64,000 nucleotides of DNA from JBHOQX01 sp042408595 (GTDB lineage: Bacteria; Chloroflexota; Chloroflexia; Chloroflexales; Roseiflexaceae). Within the stretch, counting starts at the first letter, position 1. Each line of letters opens with the position of its first letter. The notes beneath the pieces were generated by a model. The model ran no database searches and had not been told where the DNA came from. It saw only the letters and a program-made list of their open reading frames with translations. A program made the translations under genes and the position numbers. Shown one piece after another: positions 40,534 through 49,418 of the stretch. Location: NCBI GenBank assembly GCA_042408595.1, contig JBHOQX010000024.1:1-64000 (forward strand). Direction: 5' to 3'.

Positions 40534-40549
40534 GGAAGCGATAAAGTCA

Positions 40550-40579
40550 GGGGAGAGTATACGCGCGTATACTCTCCCC
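40550..40579 (-). terminator. 30-base perfect palindrome between binding-protein and kinase genes
   Basis: GGGGAGAGTATACGC followed by its exact complement: a 15-bp perfect inverted repeat with no spacer bases, lying 16 bases past the solute-binding protein stop and 17 before the kinase ATG. No T-tract follows, so it more likely stabilises the upstream mRNA end or attenuates read-through into the kinase gene than fully terminates. Confidence 0.7.
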
Positions 40580-40594
40580 GCGATCCGCTGTTGC

Positions 40595-42292
40595 TTACTT
40601 AGCGTAGAGCAGCTCCCGGTTCTTCTTCCACTTCGCCGTCATGAATTGTAGCGCTTTGTCGAACCCGGCATCAGCCGACCGCTTTTGCGCTTCTTCCAGT
40701 AACTGGCCAACCTCGGCGTCGCTCTTGGCAAAGAAGACCTTCGGCACGTACTCCGACCAGAGGTCTACCGTCGACTGGAACGCAACCCCTTCCGGTGTGT
40801 TCGGCAAGGGCTTGATCCCTTCAAACCAAGTGACCGGCATCGACGTCTTCCAGGTGACGTTGTACTGCGCCATCGTGGTGAACTCGCGCTGGTCCTCCGG
40901 AAGCATGAGCTGCATCTTGGTCTTGATCGTATCGACGTAGGTGGTATCGCCGGCGAGATTGTACATGCCGTAGATAACCTTCTTCTTGTCGTCGTCCGTC
41001 ATCTTTTTGGAAGCCTCAGTCGGGACGACATCGCCGTTCTGATTGAGCTCCCACATCACGCCAGGCGGGCCGAACATCGCGATACGCTGCCCCTCATCGC
41101 TGGTCACCCAGTCCAGATAGGAGAAGATCGCTGCCGGGTCCTTGGCTTTCGCCGAGATGACGTTGCAGTTCCAGCCAAGCTTCGAGTAGCCCTCAACCTT
41201 GATCTTCTGCGGGTCGAGGCCGGCCTTGTGGATCGGCCAGATGACCCGGTAGCCCGCCTTCGGATCCTGCTTTTTCCAGTCGATCAGCGCCTCCTGGCCT
41301 TCCGTCGCCACGACGCCGGCAACGACTGCGGCCTTCCCGTTCTTCAACTTCTCCATGTACTGATCCCGCGTCTGGGTGAACGAGTCCTGCGAGATCAACT
41401 TCTCACGGAAGAGTTGGCTACCGTAGGTCAGCGCTTCTTTGAGCACCGGCGATGCGAGCAGCGGCTTCAACTGATCGCCATCAGGGTACGCCATCAGATT
41501 GATGAACCAGATCGGGAAGTTCTCGGCGAAGCCGCTCATCATCACGCTGAATCCAGTGCCTTTGGCGCCGAGCTCCAGCGGCACCACATCTGGATATTTC
41601 TGCTTCACTTGGCGCAGATAGGCGGTCAGATCGTCGAACGTCTCCAGTTTCGGCGAGCCGAGCTCCTCGTAGATCTTGGTGTTGATCATCCACCCCGAGT
41701 TGCCGTTGCCACGGTCCCCGGCGATATACCAGTTCGGGAAGCAGTAGAGCTTTCCATCGCTGGAGCGCAGCAGGTTGATAACCCCATCGCCCAGCTTCTT
41801 GCGGAGCGTCGAGTTGGGCAGGTACGGATCGAGCGGGACGATCAGCTTCGCCTCGGCCAGCCGCTCGACATCTGCCCCACGATCCAGCATCATGGCATCG
41901 GGCAGGTCGCCGGACGCGATCATGGTGTTTAGCTTCGCCGCCGCCGCCCCGCTGGACGACACCCAATCGAATACGATGCCCTTGTTCTCCTGCAGCCATT
42001 TGGACGTCTGATCTTGGCCCCACGGCTCCGGCGTGAACCAGTCATAGTTCACATAGTAGGAGATGTGGAACGGCTCTGCTGGCTTCGCCGCGGCACCCGC
42101 CGCCGGCGCCGCCGTCGCGCCTGCTGGAGCCGCCGTCGCACCCGCCGGGGCCGCCGTCGCCGCACCCGCCGCCGGCGCCGCCGTCGCGCCACCCTGAGCG
42201 CTCGGCGGGGTCGCTGGCGTCGCTCCGCACGCCGCCATGATGATGCTGAGACACAACGTCAGCAGCATCACCGCCAACCGTGTGGTCTTCAT
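40595..42292 (-). CDS. Extracellular solute-binding lipoprotein, LplA/YtcQ-like (carbohydrate ABC importer)
   Basis: 565 residues from ATG 42292 (AAAGGAG 8 bases upstream). Signal peptide with lipobox MAAC (Cys near residue 22), then an Ala-Gly-Thr-Pro repetitive linker to about residue 70. The large family-1 binding-protein fold includes ISYYVNYDWFTPEPWGQDQ, KWLQENKGIVFDWVSS, YIAGDRGNGNSGWMINTKIY and FSYLDWVTSDEGQRIAMFG. Large LplA-type binding proteins serve oligosaccharide importers with LplB/LplC permeases, which lie upstream here. It is preceded by the 37-bp element/promoter at 42460-42523. Confidence 0.9.
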   Translation of the reverse strand: MKTTRLAVMLLTLCLSIIMAACGATPATPPSAQGGATAAPAAGAATAAPAGATAAPAGATAAPAAGAAAKPAEPFHISYYVNYDWFTPEPWGQDQTSKWLQENKGIVFDWVSSSGAAAAKLNTMIASGDLPDAMMLDRGADVERLAEAKLIVPLDPYLPNSTLRKKLGDGVINLLRSSDGKLYCFPNWYIAGDRGNGNSGWMINTKIYEELGSPKLETFDDLTAYLRQVKQKYPDVVPLELGAKGTGFSVMMSGFAENFPIWFINLMAYPDGDQLKPLLASPVLKEALTYGSQLFREKLISQDSFTQTRDQYMEKLKNGKAAVVAGVVATEGQEALIDWKKQDPKAGYRVIWPIHKAGLDPQKIKVEGYSKLGWNCNVISAKAKDPAAIFSYLDWVTSDEGQRIAMFGPPGVMWELNQNGDVVPTEASKKMTDDDKKKVIYGMYNLAGDTTYVDTIKTKMQLMLPEDQREFTTMAQYNVTWKTSMPVTWFEGIKPLPNTPEGVAFQSTVDLWSEYVPKVFFAKSDAEVGQLLEEAQKRSADAGFDKALQFMTAKWKKNRELLYAK

Positions 42293-42459
42293 TGTACCAC
42301 TCCTTTCTAATGAGACGGGTATCTGTACCAAGCTACGGTGAGCTTCGGCCGCACAAGTGCTCCGGCGAAGGGCCGCCGCGAGATGTGACGGGGCTGCGCT
42401 GGGCCAACGGCCCACCTCGCCTGACTCGCCCTATCGTTCGTGACTCGGTGATTGCATGA
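42293..42459 (-). other. Leader of the solute-binding protein mRNA
   Basis: About 165 bases between the predicted start of transcription and the coding region. A hairpin TGGGCC-AAC-GGCCCA (42400-42414) followed by ACCTCGCCTGACTCGCC looks like a weak member of the dispersed hairpin family. No gene is present. Confidence 0.4.
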
Positions 42460-42523
42460 ATCGTACACGAAAGCGCGCCGGCGCGAAACTGGACAAAGTT
42501 ACGCAATCTTGCACTTTGCAACG
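42460..42523 (-). promoter_or_regulatory. Promoter with shared 37-bp element (binding-protein gene)
   Basis: The element at 42487-42523 matches 30 of 37 bases of the one at 46698-46734. On the minus strand it begins CGTTGCAAAGTGCAAG and continues TTTGTCCAGTT. The -10 box TACGAT (42465-42460) lies exactly 21 bases downstream, the same spacing as at the permease promoter. No good -35 is seen, as expected for activator-dependent promoters. The stretch 42524-42822 further upstream shows no gene or clear structure. Confidence 0.7.
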
Positions 42524-42822
42524 CTCTTTTCGGCCACCGGCAGAGGAGACGATCCGCGTCACCTGGTACGCCGACCTCGACCCCGAGCAGCTCACCCTGC
42601 CTGCAGCTGCGCCGCCGGCACCAGGATGCCGCTCCCGCACTGGAAGCCAGAGCGTGGAAGCGAGGGCATAGGGCTTCCAGATGCGCCGGACGAACAGCCG
42701 ACGAATGCAAAGCGGAGGAGGCGGGAAGGGAGGGCAGAGCGCTGCGCAGGCGGCAGACGACACACCTGCCCCAGCCGGCCGCTATACCCGGGGGCGGCCC
42801 GAGGCGCCGCCGCTGGCGACAA

Positions 42823-44400
42823 TCAGGAGCGCTTGTTGCGCAGCGCTTCGCTCTGGCGCCGATAGTCGCCTGGAGTCATACCGTACACATTGCGAAACTG
42901 CCGGCTAAAATACGTGACCGTTGAGTACCCGAGTAGATCAGAGATCTCAAAGACCTTGATGTTAGTAGTTCGCAACAGCTCACAGGCTTTATCCAGCCGT
43001 TTTCTGGCCATATATGCACTAAATCGCTCGCCAGTCTTCTCCCTGAACAAGTGACTCAGATAGTTCGGCGAGAATGAAAAGTGCTGGGCGACATCGCGGA
43101 GCGTGGCGCCATCTGCGATCCGTTCCTCGACAAACCGTTCAATGTCTTCGATCAGCTTACCGTGCCGGTCCTGTCGGCGTGCATACAGGATATCAGCAAT
43201 TTTACGAAGTTGTTCACCCAGCCATTGTCGTATATCCTCAATCGTCTCGAAACGAAACAATATATCGAGGTCCGCAAACTCGATATGGAGCAGCGAGTAA
43301 AGACTTTGGTTCATCCGCTGCAAATATGTTTCGAGGCGGCTAATAACATACATGCCGAAGTTCTGTGCGGTCAATCGTTGCTGAAAACGATAGGCGAAAG
43401 CGAAAACCTCCTGCAAATATTGCTCCATGGGCGCCATTTCATAGTTCGTCATCGCCAGGAACATCTTGTTAAGGATGTCATCGATATCTCCAATCGCTAT
43501 CGAAGGCACCTGAGAGCGATCCGATACGGTGATGATCCGGTCCTTGCCGAGGAACAATTTATAACTCAAAAGCTCCTTAGCTTCCTGATAGGAGTCGATC
43601 GCCTGTTCGAACTGATCGACGCGCTGGCCCAAGGCAATCGTCATCGAGAGGCCGGCCACCCGTGGCGCCTCATCCCGCAAGGACTGCAACCAGGTGAGAT
43701 CGTCCTCGTCGCACGCGAATACGACCGCGAACTGATAGTTCCCTAGCCGGCACCACCGCGCCCGCCCATGCTCTGCGATTCGCTGTCGTACGACCTTGAC
43801 AGTCTCGTTGATCTTAGTTTCACGCTCACGAAGCGGGTAGCGATTCAGTTTCCAATGAACATCGTCAATTTCCACAACTGCCGAGCGATACCCGCATCCT
43901 TTATCGGGCAACGCCACCCTCGCAAGAATACTCGGCCGCTGATCATCGGACGCCAGGTCTTCGAGCCACTGGTATAGAAGCTCCCCGTGTGATACATGCT
44001 CGAGCTGTCGTACAACCCGCTCGCGGTCCAATTGCTCCACGACCGTCTTCAGCACACGCAACAGTTCGTTGTCATCTACGGGTTTCAAGACATAGCCGGC
44101 CGCGCTTAATTCAATCGCCTTTCGCGCAAACTCGAACTCTTGATAACCACTGATAAAGACCACTTTCACCTGCGGTACTAGTTCCCTGGCCTTCATCGCA
44201 AGCTCCAGACCGGACATCCGCGGCATCATAACATCGGTCACCAGTATATCGATATCACTGACTTTAGCGATGATCTCTAACGCCTGGCGGCCACTATGGA
44301 CAGCACCAACCACCTGCAAGCCCACATCTGCCCAGGGAACAAGCTGCTTCAGGCCCTCCAAATCATAATGTTCATCATCGACCAGGAGCACCTTATACAT
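42823..44400 (-). CDS. AraC-type response regulator (YesN-like)
   Basis: 525 residues from ATG 44400 (GGGAGG upstream). The receiver domain (1-120) has acidic residues in LLVDDEHYDLEGLKQL, phospho-acceptor D56 in LVTDVMMPRMSG, and the switch Lys in YVLKPVDD. A variable linker (about 120-420) leads to the AraC DNA-binding domain with two helix-turn-helix units (LRDVAQHFSFSPNYLSHLFREKTG and FEISDLLGYSTVTYFSRQFRNVYGMTPGDYR). It is encoded after the two permeases and pairs with the YesM-type kinase. It is the likely binder of the 37-bp elements. Confidence 0.93.
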   Translation of the reverse strand: MYKVLLVDDEHYDLEGLKQLVPWADVGLQVVGAVHSGRQALEIIAKVSDIDILVTDVMMPRMSGLELAMKARELVPQVKVVFISGYQEFEFARKAIELSAAGYVLKPVDDNELLRVLKTVVEQLDRERVVRQLEHVSHGELLYQWLEDLASDDQRPSILARVALPDKGCGYRSAVVEIDDVHWKLNRYPLRERETKINETVKVVRQRIAEHGRARWCRLGNYQFAVVFACDEDDLTWLQSLRDEAPRVAGLSMTIALGQRVDQFEQAIDSYQEAKELLSYKLFLGKDRIITVSDRSQVPSIAIGDIDDILNKMFLAMTNYEMAPMEQYLQEVFAFAYRFQQRLTAQNFGMYVISRLETYLQRMNQSLYSLLHIEFADLDILFRFETIEDIRQWLGEQLRKIADILYARRQDRHGKLIEDIERFVEERIADGATLRDVAQHFSFSPNYLSHLFREKTGERFSAYMARKRLDKACELLRTTNIKVFEISDLLGYSTVTYFSRQFRNVYGMTPGDYRRQSEALRNKRS

Positions 44401-44482
44401 ATCATCGGCCCTCCCAACGATGCGAAGAGAGATACACGACAGAGTGCATCGATGCCGATCCCACAATACGCCTCCACGGCGT

Positions 44483-45376
44483 TTACTCTTTCAGCGAGCC
44501 GAGCATCACTCCTTTCGCAAAGTGCTTCTGGATAAACGGATACACGGCGATAATCGGCAGCGTCGCAACTACTATCGTTGTCATCAGCAGCGACTTGGTC
44601 GTCACACTCTGGCGGATCTTATCCATAAACACCGAGGTTGCACTGCCAGCCTGCGCGAGTTGCTCGCTCATCAGGTTCGAGTTGATCACCTGCGCCAGCA
44701 GCGTCTGCAGTGGATAGAGTTTCTGATCGCTGATATAGATGCTGGCGGAGAACCATTCATTCCAATGATAGACAGCGGTAAACAGCGACAGGCTCGCAAG
44801 GACGGGCCCCGAAAGTGGCAGGACCACGCGAAAAAAGACGCCGAGGTTACTACAGCCGTCGATCTTCGCCGCCTCTTCAAGCTCCGATGGCAGGCTCAAA
44901 AAGAACGCGCGAAACACTATCATATGAAATACACTCACCATGCCCGGAATGACCAGAACCCAGAATGTATTCATCATGTGAAGGCTACGAATGAGCAAAT
45001 AAGTCGGTATCAGTCCGCCGCTAAAATACATGGTTATAACACACAGTAACATATAAAATTTGCCACCAGTGACTTTTTTCGACAGACCGTAGGCGAGCAT
45101 TGCCGTAAAAAAGATCGAAAGCGCAGTCCCAACAACCGTCCTAAGTACAGAGACGACAAACGCCCGATAAATACCTTCGTTACGAAATACGACCTGATAG
45201 TTCTCAAGGGTGAACTGCCTCGGCCAGAACGTTATACCCCCCCGAGCTGTGTCCGAACCGGCATTGAAAGAGATGACGACGCAGTTCCATAACGGATAGA
45301 TCGTCACGAATGCAAACAACAGAAGCGCGACATAAATGATCGCGTCAACCAGATAATCGCTACGACTGCGTGCCAT
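44483..45376 (-). CDS. Carbohydrate ABC transporter permease, LplC/YtcP-like
   Basis: 297 residues, six membrane helices. Characteristic segments are ITFWPRQFTLENYQVVFRNEGIYRAF and MYFSGGLIPTYLLIRSLHMMNTFWVLVIPG, and the EAA loop LPSELEEAAKIDGCSNLGVFFRVVLPLSGPVLA. The C-terminus MLGSLKE matches the MalG/LplC type. It forms the channel with the upstream permease (135 bases before it). A+T-rich compared with surrounding genes. Confidence 0.92.
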   Translation of the reverse strand: MARSRSDYLVDAIIYVALLLFAFVTIYPLWNCVVISFNAGSDTARGGITFWPRQFTLENYQVVFRNEGIYRAFVVSVLRTVVGTALSIFFTAMLAYGLSKKVTGGKFYMLLCVITMYFSGGLIPTYLLIRSLHMMNTFWVLVIPGMVSVFHMIVFRAFFLSLPSELEEAAKIDGCSNLGVFFRVVLPLSGPVLASLSLFTAVYHWNEWFSASIYISDQKLYPLQTLLAQVINSNLMSEQLAQAGSATSVFMDKIRQSVTTKSLLMTTIVVATLPIIAVYPFIQKHFAKGVMLGSLKE

Positions 45377-45511
45377 GTCGTTACCTCGTTACGTTTGCCG
45401 CCCCCGCCAGGAGCTGGACGATACCGCCAACGTATCCACGGCGGCGCTGCCGCCGCGGCGTTCCGAGGCGACGGGCGCCCCGGATTCGGCTTGAGACATG
45501 CCTGGCGCCGT

Positions 45512-46507
45512 TTACCAGAGACCAGTATCGCTGACGCGCTTCGCCAGCCTGTTCGCCGCCACCAGCAGAACGACGCTTACCACCGCCTTGAACAGCCCGA
45601 CGGCGGTCGCGTACGAGAAGCGATAATTGTTCAATCCTACGTGGTAGACATACGTGTCGATCACGACACTTACGTCCCGCAGCACGCCGTTGGTCCCGCG
45701 GTTTGTCAGGAGCAGAATATCGTCAAAACCAGCGTTCAAAATATTGCTGATGCTCAAGATCAGCATGATCACAATCACTGGAGCGATGGAAGGAAGCGTA
45801 ATATAGATCATCTGTTTGAATCTGCCGGCACCATCAATAGCAGCCGCCTCATAGAGGCTGGGGTTGACGCCTGCGATCGCCGCCAGGTAGATAATCGCTC
45901 CAAACCCGACTTCCTTCCAGATGTTTGTGGAAATCAGTATGGCCCAGAAATATTCGGGGGTCGACAACCAGTTAACCGGCTCATCGATCAGCTTCAAGGA
46001 TTTGAGCAGGATATTCAGGCTGCCGTTATCGACCGAGAGCATCGAGAAGACAAACGCCGAGACGATCACCCATGACAGAAAATGCGGCAGATAACTGACT
46101 GTCTGTACGGCTCTCTTAAAAAAGGACCAGCGAACCTCATTCAGAATCAGCGCCAGAATGATAGGTGCAGGAAAACCAAAAAGGATCTTCAAAACGCTAA
46201 TAGCGATGGTATTCCTCATCACCAGGCCAAAATCATGGGAACAAAAAAAAGTGGTGAAATGCTCGAAACCAACCCAAGGGCTACCAAAAAACCCCTTTGC
46301 AATATTGTATTCCTGAAATGCTGTCAACACCCCCCACATCGGGATGTAATTGAAGATAATAAGGAAGATAATCGATGGGATGATCATGAGCTGAAGATCC
46401 CATTCGTTGATCAGCCGCTGGAGGAGCGGAGCCGGCGCACGACGCGCCTGCGGTGGCGACACTGATGGCGCCGCCGCCGATGCCTGAAACGTCTTTGTTT
46501 TTGCCAT
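45512..46507 (-). CDS. Carbohydrate ABC transporter permease, LplB/YteP-like
   Basis: 331 residues from ATG 46507, with GGAGGAAGTC upstream; an earlier in-frame start (46603) precedes that site. After an Ala/Pro-rich N-terminal tail come six helices with LplB-type motifs: IIPSIIFLIIFNYIPMWGVLTAFQEYN, VGFEHFTTFF, TVSYLPHFLSWVIVS and the EAA loop NPSLYEAAAIDGAGRFKQMIYITLPSIAPV. First gene of the sugar importer operon; its promoter with TATAAT and the 37-bp element lies at 46671-46734. Substrate (an oligosaccharide) is inferred. Confidence 0.92.
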   Translation of the reverse strand: MAKTKTFQASAAAPSVSPPQARRAPAPLLQRLINEWDLQLMIIPSIIFLIIFNYIPMWGVLTAFQEYNIAKGFFGSPWVGFEHFTTFFCSHDFGLVMRNTIAISVLKILFGFPAPIILALILNEVRWSFFKRAVQTVSYLPHFLSWVIVSAFVFSMLSVDNGSLNILLKSLKLIDEPVNWLSTPEYFWAILISTNIWKEVGFGAIIYLAAIAGVNPSLYEAAAIDGAGRFKQMIYITLPSIAPVIVIMLILSISNILNAGFDDILLLTNRGTNGVLRDVSVVIDTYVYHVGLNNYRFSYATAVGLFKAVVSVVLLVAANRLAKRVSDTGLW

Positions 46508-46670
46508 GACTTCCTCCGGATGCCGCGCGGGAGCCGCCAGCGGCTGGCTTGCCCGCACGACGATGCGTGACCCGGGCGACGCGCGGCGTGGCACTGTCGT
46601 CATGACCGGGGATCGCGGCCCGGTCGCCGCTGTGCCGGTGGTGCGCGGCCTTGTGCTGCTGTAGACCTGT

Positions 46671-46734
46671 ATTATAAAAGATGCACCCGCTCCCTTGAAC
46701 TGAATAAAGCTACGCTTCCTTGCACTTTACAACG
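46671..46734 (-). promoter_or_regulatory. Promoter with shared 37-bp element (permease operon)
   Basis: Perfect TATAAT (46676-46671) lies 21 bases after the 37-bp element at 46698-46734. On the minus strand the element reads CGTTGTAAAGTGCAAG then TTTATTCAGTT. The -35 region (TTCAAG at 46699-46694) is poor and overlaps the element's end, fitting activation by a regulator contacting RNA polymerase. Confidence 0.75.
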
Positions 46735-46767
46735 ATGGTTGACCCCGCCCGCTCGCGGCGCTGGCCC

Positions 46768-47748
46768 CTAGCCGGCCCGCCGATACCGCACGCCGCCCGC
46801 GCCGACCAGCCGCTCCACCCGCCCGGCCCCGGCCAGGTATTCGAGGTGCGCCAGCGTCTCGGCCATGGCGAAGCGTATCTGATGCGACGAGAGATCTTCG
46901 ACCGGGAAGATCCGCCGGCAGATCGTGTAGGCGCTCTCGCCGGCCCCAGCCGCCGCCTCGGCCCGGTGCAGGCGCTCGTCGTGATGAGCGCGCAGCTCCG
47001 CCAGCCGCGCGGCGAAGGCGGTGATCGCCGCCCGGTGGCCCGGCAGCGCCAGCGCGACCGGTAACGCCGCCAGCCGCTCCAGAGTGGCCAGGAAGTCGGC
47101 CAGCGGGTTCGGCCGCCCGCCCGGCCAGATGCTGATGTTCGGCGTGATCTTGACCAGCACCGCATCGCCGCAGAGCAGCAGCCGCTCTGCGTCGCAGTAC
47201 AGCACCAGGTGGCCATCGCTGTGGCCGGGGGTCATGATCGTGCGGAACTGGCGCGGCCCGATCCGCAGCGCCGCTCCGTCGTCGAGCGACAGGAGCTCCG
47301 GCGGCGGCTGGGTCATCGCCCGCAGCGCCACGATGTCGTCGGCCACCACGTCGGCGAGGGGGGCGGGCATCCCGTGCTCGCGGAACATGGCCGTGATCGC
47401 CCGCTCGTTGGCCGCGCCGGGCAGCCAGGCGCGTTCGGCGAAGGCCTGCTCCGGCGGCGAGCAGAAAACCGGCGCGCCGCTTTGAGCGGCCAGCCAGCCG
47501 GCCATGCCGTAGTGGTCGGGGTGAGTGTGGGTGAGGATGATCCGGCGGATATCCGACGGGCGGCCGCCGAGCGCCTGGAACGCCGCATCCCAGGCGGCGC
47601 GGCCCGCGGGATCGTTCAGCCCGGTGTCTACCAGCGTCCAGCCGCCATCATCGGCGAGCAGATAGCAGTTGACGATCTTGAGCGGAAAGGGGAGCGGCAG
47701 GCGCACCTGCCAGATGCCCGCGGCAATCTGAGCGACAACGTCGTCCAC
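46768..47748 (-). CDS. Metallo-beta-lactamase-fold hydrolase
   Basis: 326 residues from GTG 47748, chosen because AGGAG lies 7 bases upstream. Zinc ligands are in ILTHTHPDHYGMAGWLAAQSG, in TIMTPGHSDGHLVLYC and in LLCGDAVL, ending with LPGHRAAI; this is the glyoxalase II-like/lactonase-like subgroup. A helical C-terminal domain (about 250-326) resembles the BLACT winged-helix domain of LACTB2-type proteins. It hydrolyses an ester or thioester; substrate unknown. Divergent from the inositol-phosphatase-like gene. Confidence 0.88.
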   Translation of the reverse strand: MDDVVAQIAAGIWQVRLPLPFPLKIVNCYLLADDGGWTLVDTGLNDPAGRAAWDAAFQALGGRPSDIRRIILTHTHPDHYGMAGWLAAQSGAPVFCSPPEQAFAERAWLPGAANERAITAMFREHGMPAPLADVVADDIVALRAMTQPPPELLSLDDGAALRIGPRQFRTIMTPGHSDGHLVLYCDAERLLLCGDAVLVKITPNISIWPGGRPNPLADFLATLERLAALPVALALPGHRAAITAFAARLAELRAHHDERLHRAEAAAGAGESAYTICRRIFPVEDLSSHQIRFAMAETLAHLEYLAGAGRVERLVGAGGVRYRRAG

Positions 47749-47878
47749 AACAGCTCTCCTGCAATAGTCGGCGAGCGCAGCCGCGCCGCCCGCCGCATGG
47801 TACCATGCCACGGAACGGCGGGCCGCCGCCTGCCGGATAGCCCGCGGCCGCCGCGCCGCCTGAAGGGAGCCAGAATCC

Positions 47879-48670
47879 GTGGAAGATATCGAGATCGCGG
47901 AAGTGCGCGCCTGGGCCGCCGAAGCCGGCGAGATCGCCCGACGCTACTTCAACCACTCCACCGCACGGCGCAAAGCCGACCGCTCGCTCGTCTCCGACGC
48001 CGACGAAGCGATCGAACGCATGCTCGTCGCCCGCATCACCGCGCGCTACCCGACACATGGCATCATCGGCGAGGAGCACGCGCGCCGGCCCGCCACAGCG
48101 GAGTACCTTTGGGCGCTCGATCCGCTCGACGGCACCGCCGGATACCTCGCCGGCCTGCCGACCTGGGCGATCTCGATCGGGGTGCTGCGGGGCAACGCGC
48201 CGTTCGCCGGCGTGGTCTACCTGCCGATCCTCGGCGACTGCTACTGGACGGATGGCAGCGGGCGGGCGTTTTTGAACGATCTCCCGATCGCTGTGCGCGA
48301 CCCGGACGCCTGGGAGAGCGAAGACTGGCTGGCCGCGCCGTCGGATATCCACCGCACGTTCACGATCGATTTCGTCGGCAAGGTGCGCTGCCTGAGCTGC
48401 ATCGCGGCATCGGTCGCCTATGTCGCGCGGGGCAGCGCGGTCGCCGCGCTGGTCAGCCAGGGGCAGATCTGGGATCTCGCTGCCGCCGGGGCGGTGCTCG
48501 GCGCAGCCGGGGGTGTGCTGGTGGGGCTGTCCGGCACGCCGCTCGATCTCGCCGAGCTGCTCGATGGGCGCCCCATCCGCGAGCCGCTGGTCGCCGCCGC
48601 GCCGACGCAGGCCGCGCGCTTCCGGCAGGCCATCCGCTGGCGGGCCGCCCCGCCGGTCACGTCCGTTTGA
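47879..48670 (+). CDS. Inositol monophosphatase-family phosphatase
   Basis: 263 residues, GTG start at 47879 after GAAGGGAG. Family metal sites: VSDADEAIERML, the acidic IIGEEHA, and WALDPLDGTAGYLAGLPTWAISIG, where LDPLDGT is the Li+-sensitive phosphatase signature; IWDLAAAGAVLGAAGG carries the last Asp. Members act on inositol phosphates, histidinol phosphate or 3'-phosphoadenosine phosphate; which one cannot be told. Slight overlap with a gene fragment on the other strand at the 3' end. Confidence 0.9.
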   Translation: MEDIEIAEVRAWAAEAGEIARRYFNHSTARRKADRSLVSDADEAIERMLVARITARYPTHGIIGEEHARRPATAEYLWALDPLDGTAGYLAGLPTWAISIGVLRGNAPFAGVVYLPILGDCYWTDGSGRAFLNDLPIAVRDPDAWESEDWLAAPSDIHRTFTIDFVGKVRCLSCIAASVAYVARGSAVAALVSQGQIWDLAAAGAVLGAAGGVLVGLSGTPLDLAELLDGRPIREPLVAAAPTQAARFRQAIRWRAAPPVTSV

Positions 48671-48899
48671 AGACCAGCGTCACACTGATCGCCGGCTGCG
48701 GCGGGCCCTCCGGGCCGCGCGCGTCGTCCGGCATGCGGCGGGCCGCGGTCGGGGCGATCCGCGTGCCGTCGGCGGTAAGCGTGCGCACCGCGACGCCGTG
48801 AAGGGGAAGCCAGACACACTCGGCCGACGGCGCAGGTTCGCGGTCCGTAAGCCAGGGACCACCATCGTGGATCCGGACTTCTTCTCGCAGAGTGTAGAG
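48657..48899 (-). pseudogene. 3' fragment of a truncated gene
   Basis: An 80-codon open stretch without a start codon, bounded upstream by TAG and ending in TGA, with strongly coding-like composition: DGGPWLTDREPAPSAE, VWLPLHGVAVRTLTADGTR and ISVTLVFKRT at the end. It overlaps the 3' end of the convergent phosphatase gene by 14 bases. It looks like the tail of a gene whose 5' part was removed, probably by the adjacent insertion element. Family not recognised. Confidence 0.4.
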
Positions 48900-49054
48900 C
48901 TACCTTCAAGCGACACGACGTTCATTGTTACAGATCAGCTTGGCCCGCGGCGTCGTGGTCAACTGCCGAATGGTACGTGCGGTTTCAACACCGCTTCGAA
49001 AGCAGCGAGACGGCGCAGTGTGCCACCGTCCACGGATTCATCATTCGGATCTAG

Positions 49055-49207
49055 CCACGACCCACCTTGCGTCAGCGCTACGACAACCTGGTTCGCAAGA
49101 CGCGTTCCTTCAGCAAAAACGTCCATCTCCACGAACGCCACTTGCGCATCTTGATCGACCACTACAACCATCGCCGCCAGCGCCTCCTCCTGCTCGCGTC
49201 AGTTTAA
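49055..49207 (+). pseudogene. IS1-family-like transposase C-terminal fragment
   Basis: A 50-residue open stretch after a TAG stop reads PTLRQRYDNLVRKTRSFSKN, then HERHLRILIDHYNHRRQR, and ends in TAA. This matches the C-terminal pattern of IS1-like transposases (LRQRxxRLxRKTxSFSK, HYN). The N-terminal and catalytic parts are absent, and no terminal inverted repeats were found. Sequence between 48903 and 49054, and from 49208 to 49418, shows no other gene. Confidence 0.55.
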
Positions 49208-49418
49208 GAGAGACCCCTACTACGATCCGTGTTGTAGGATAGCGCCGACCGTTTTGCAGGAGGTTGTCTCGCAGAAGCCGGTCTCGACCGCCTTCTTGGC
49301 CAGCAGGTACCGCGACCGACAGGCATGGGCTTCAGGCTCATCAGAGCCGGCCAAAGCGGTCGTCCGACCGCATGCGGGAGGGGGCAGTTGACAGCCGAGC
49401 AGGCGGTCCGAGGCAGTT

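Noticed and set aside
42431..42865. Several short frames in the spacer between the response regulator and binding-protein genes
   Set aside because: They cross the promoter element, conflict with each other and have no ribosome-binding sites.
48925..49242. A 105-codon plus-strand frame over the transposase remnant
   Set aside because: It is out of frame with the IS1-like stretch, which gives the more convincing protein pattern.
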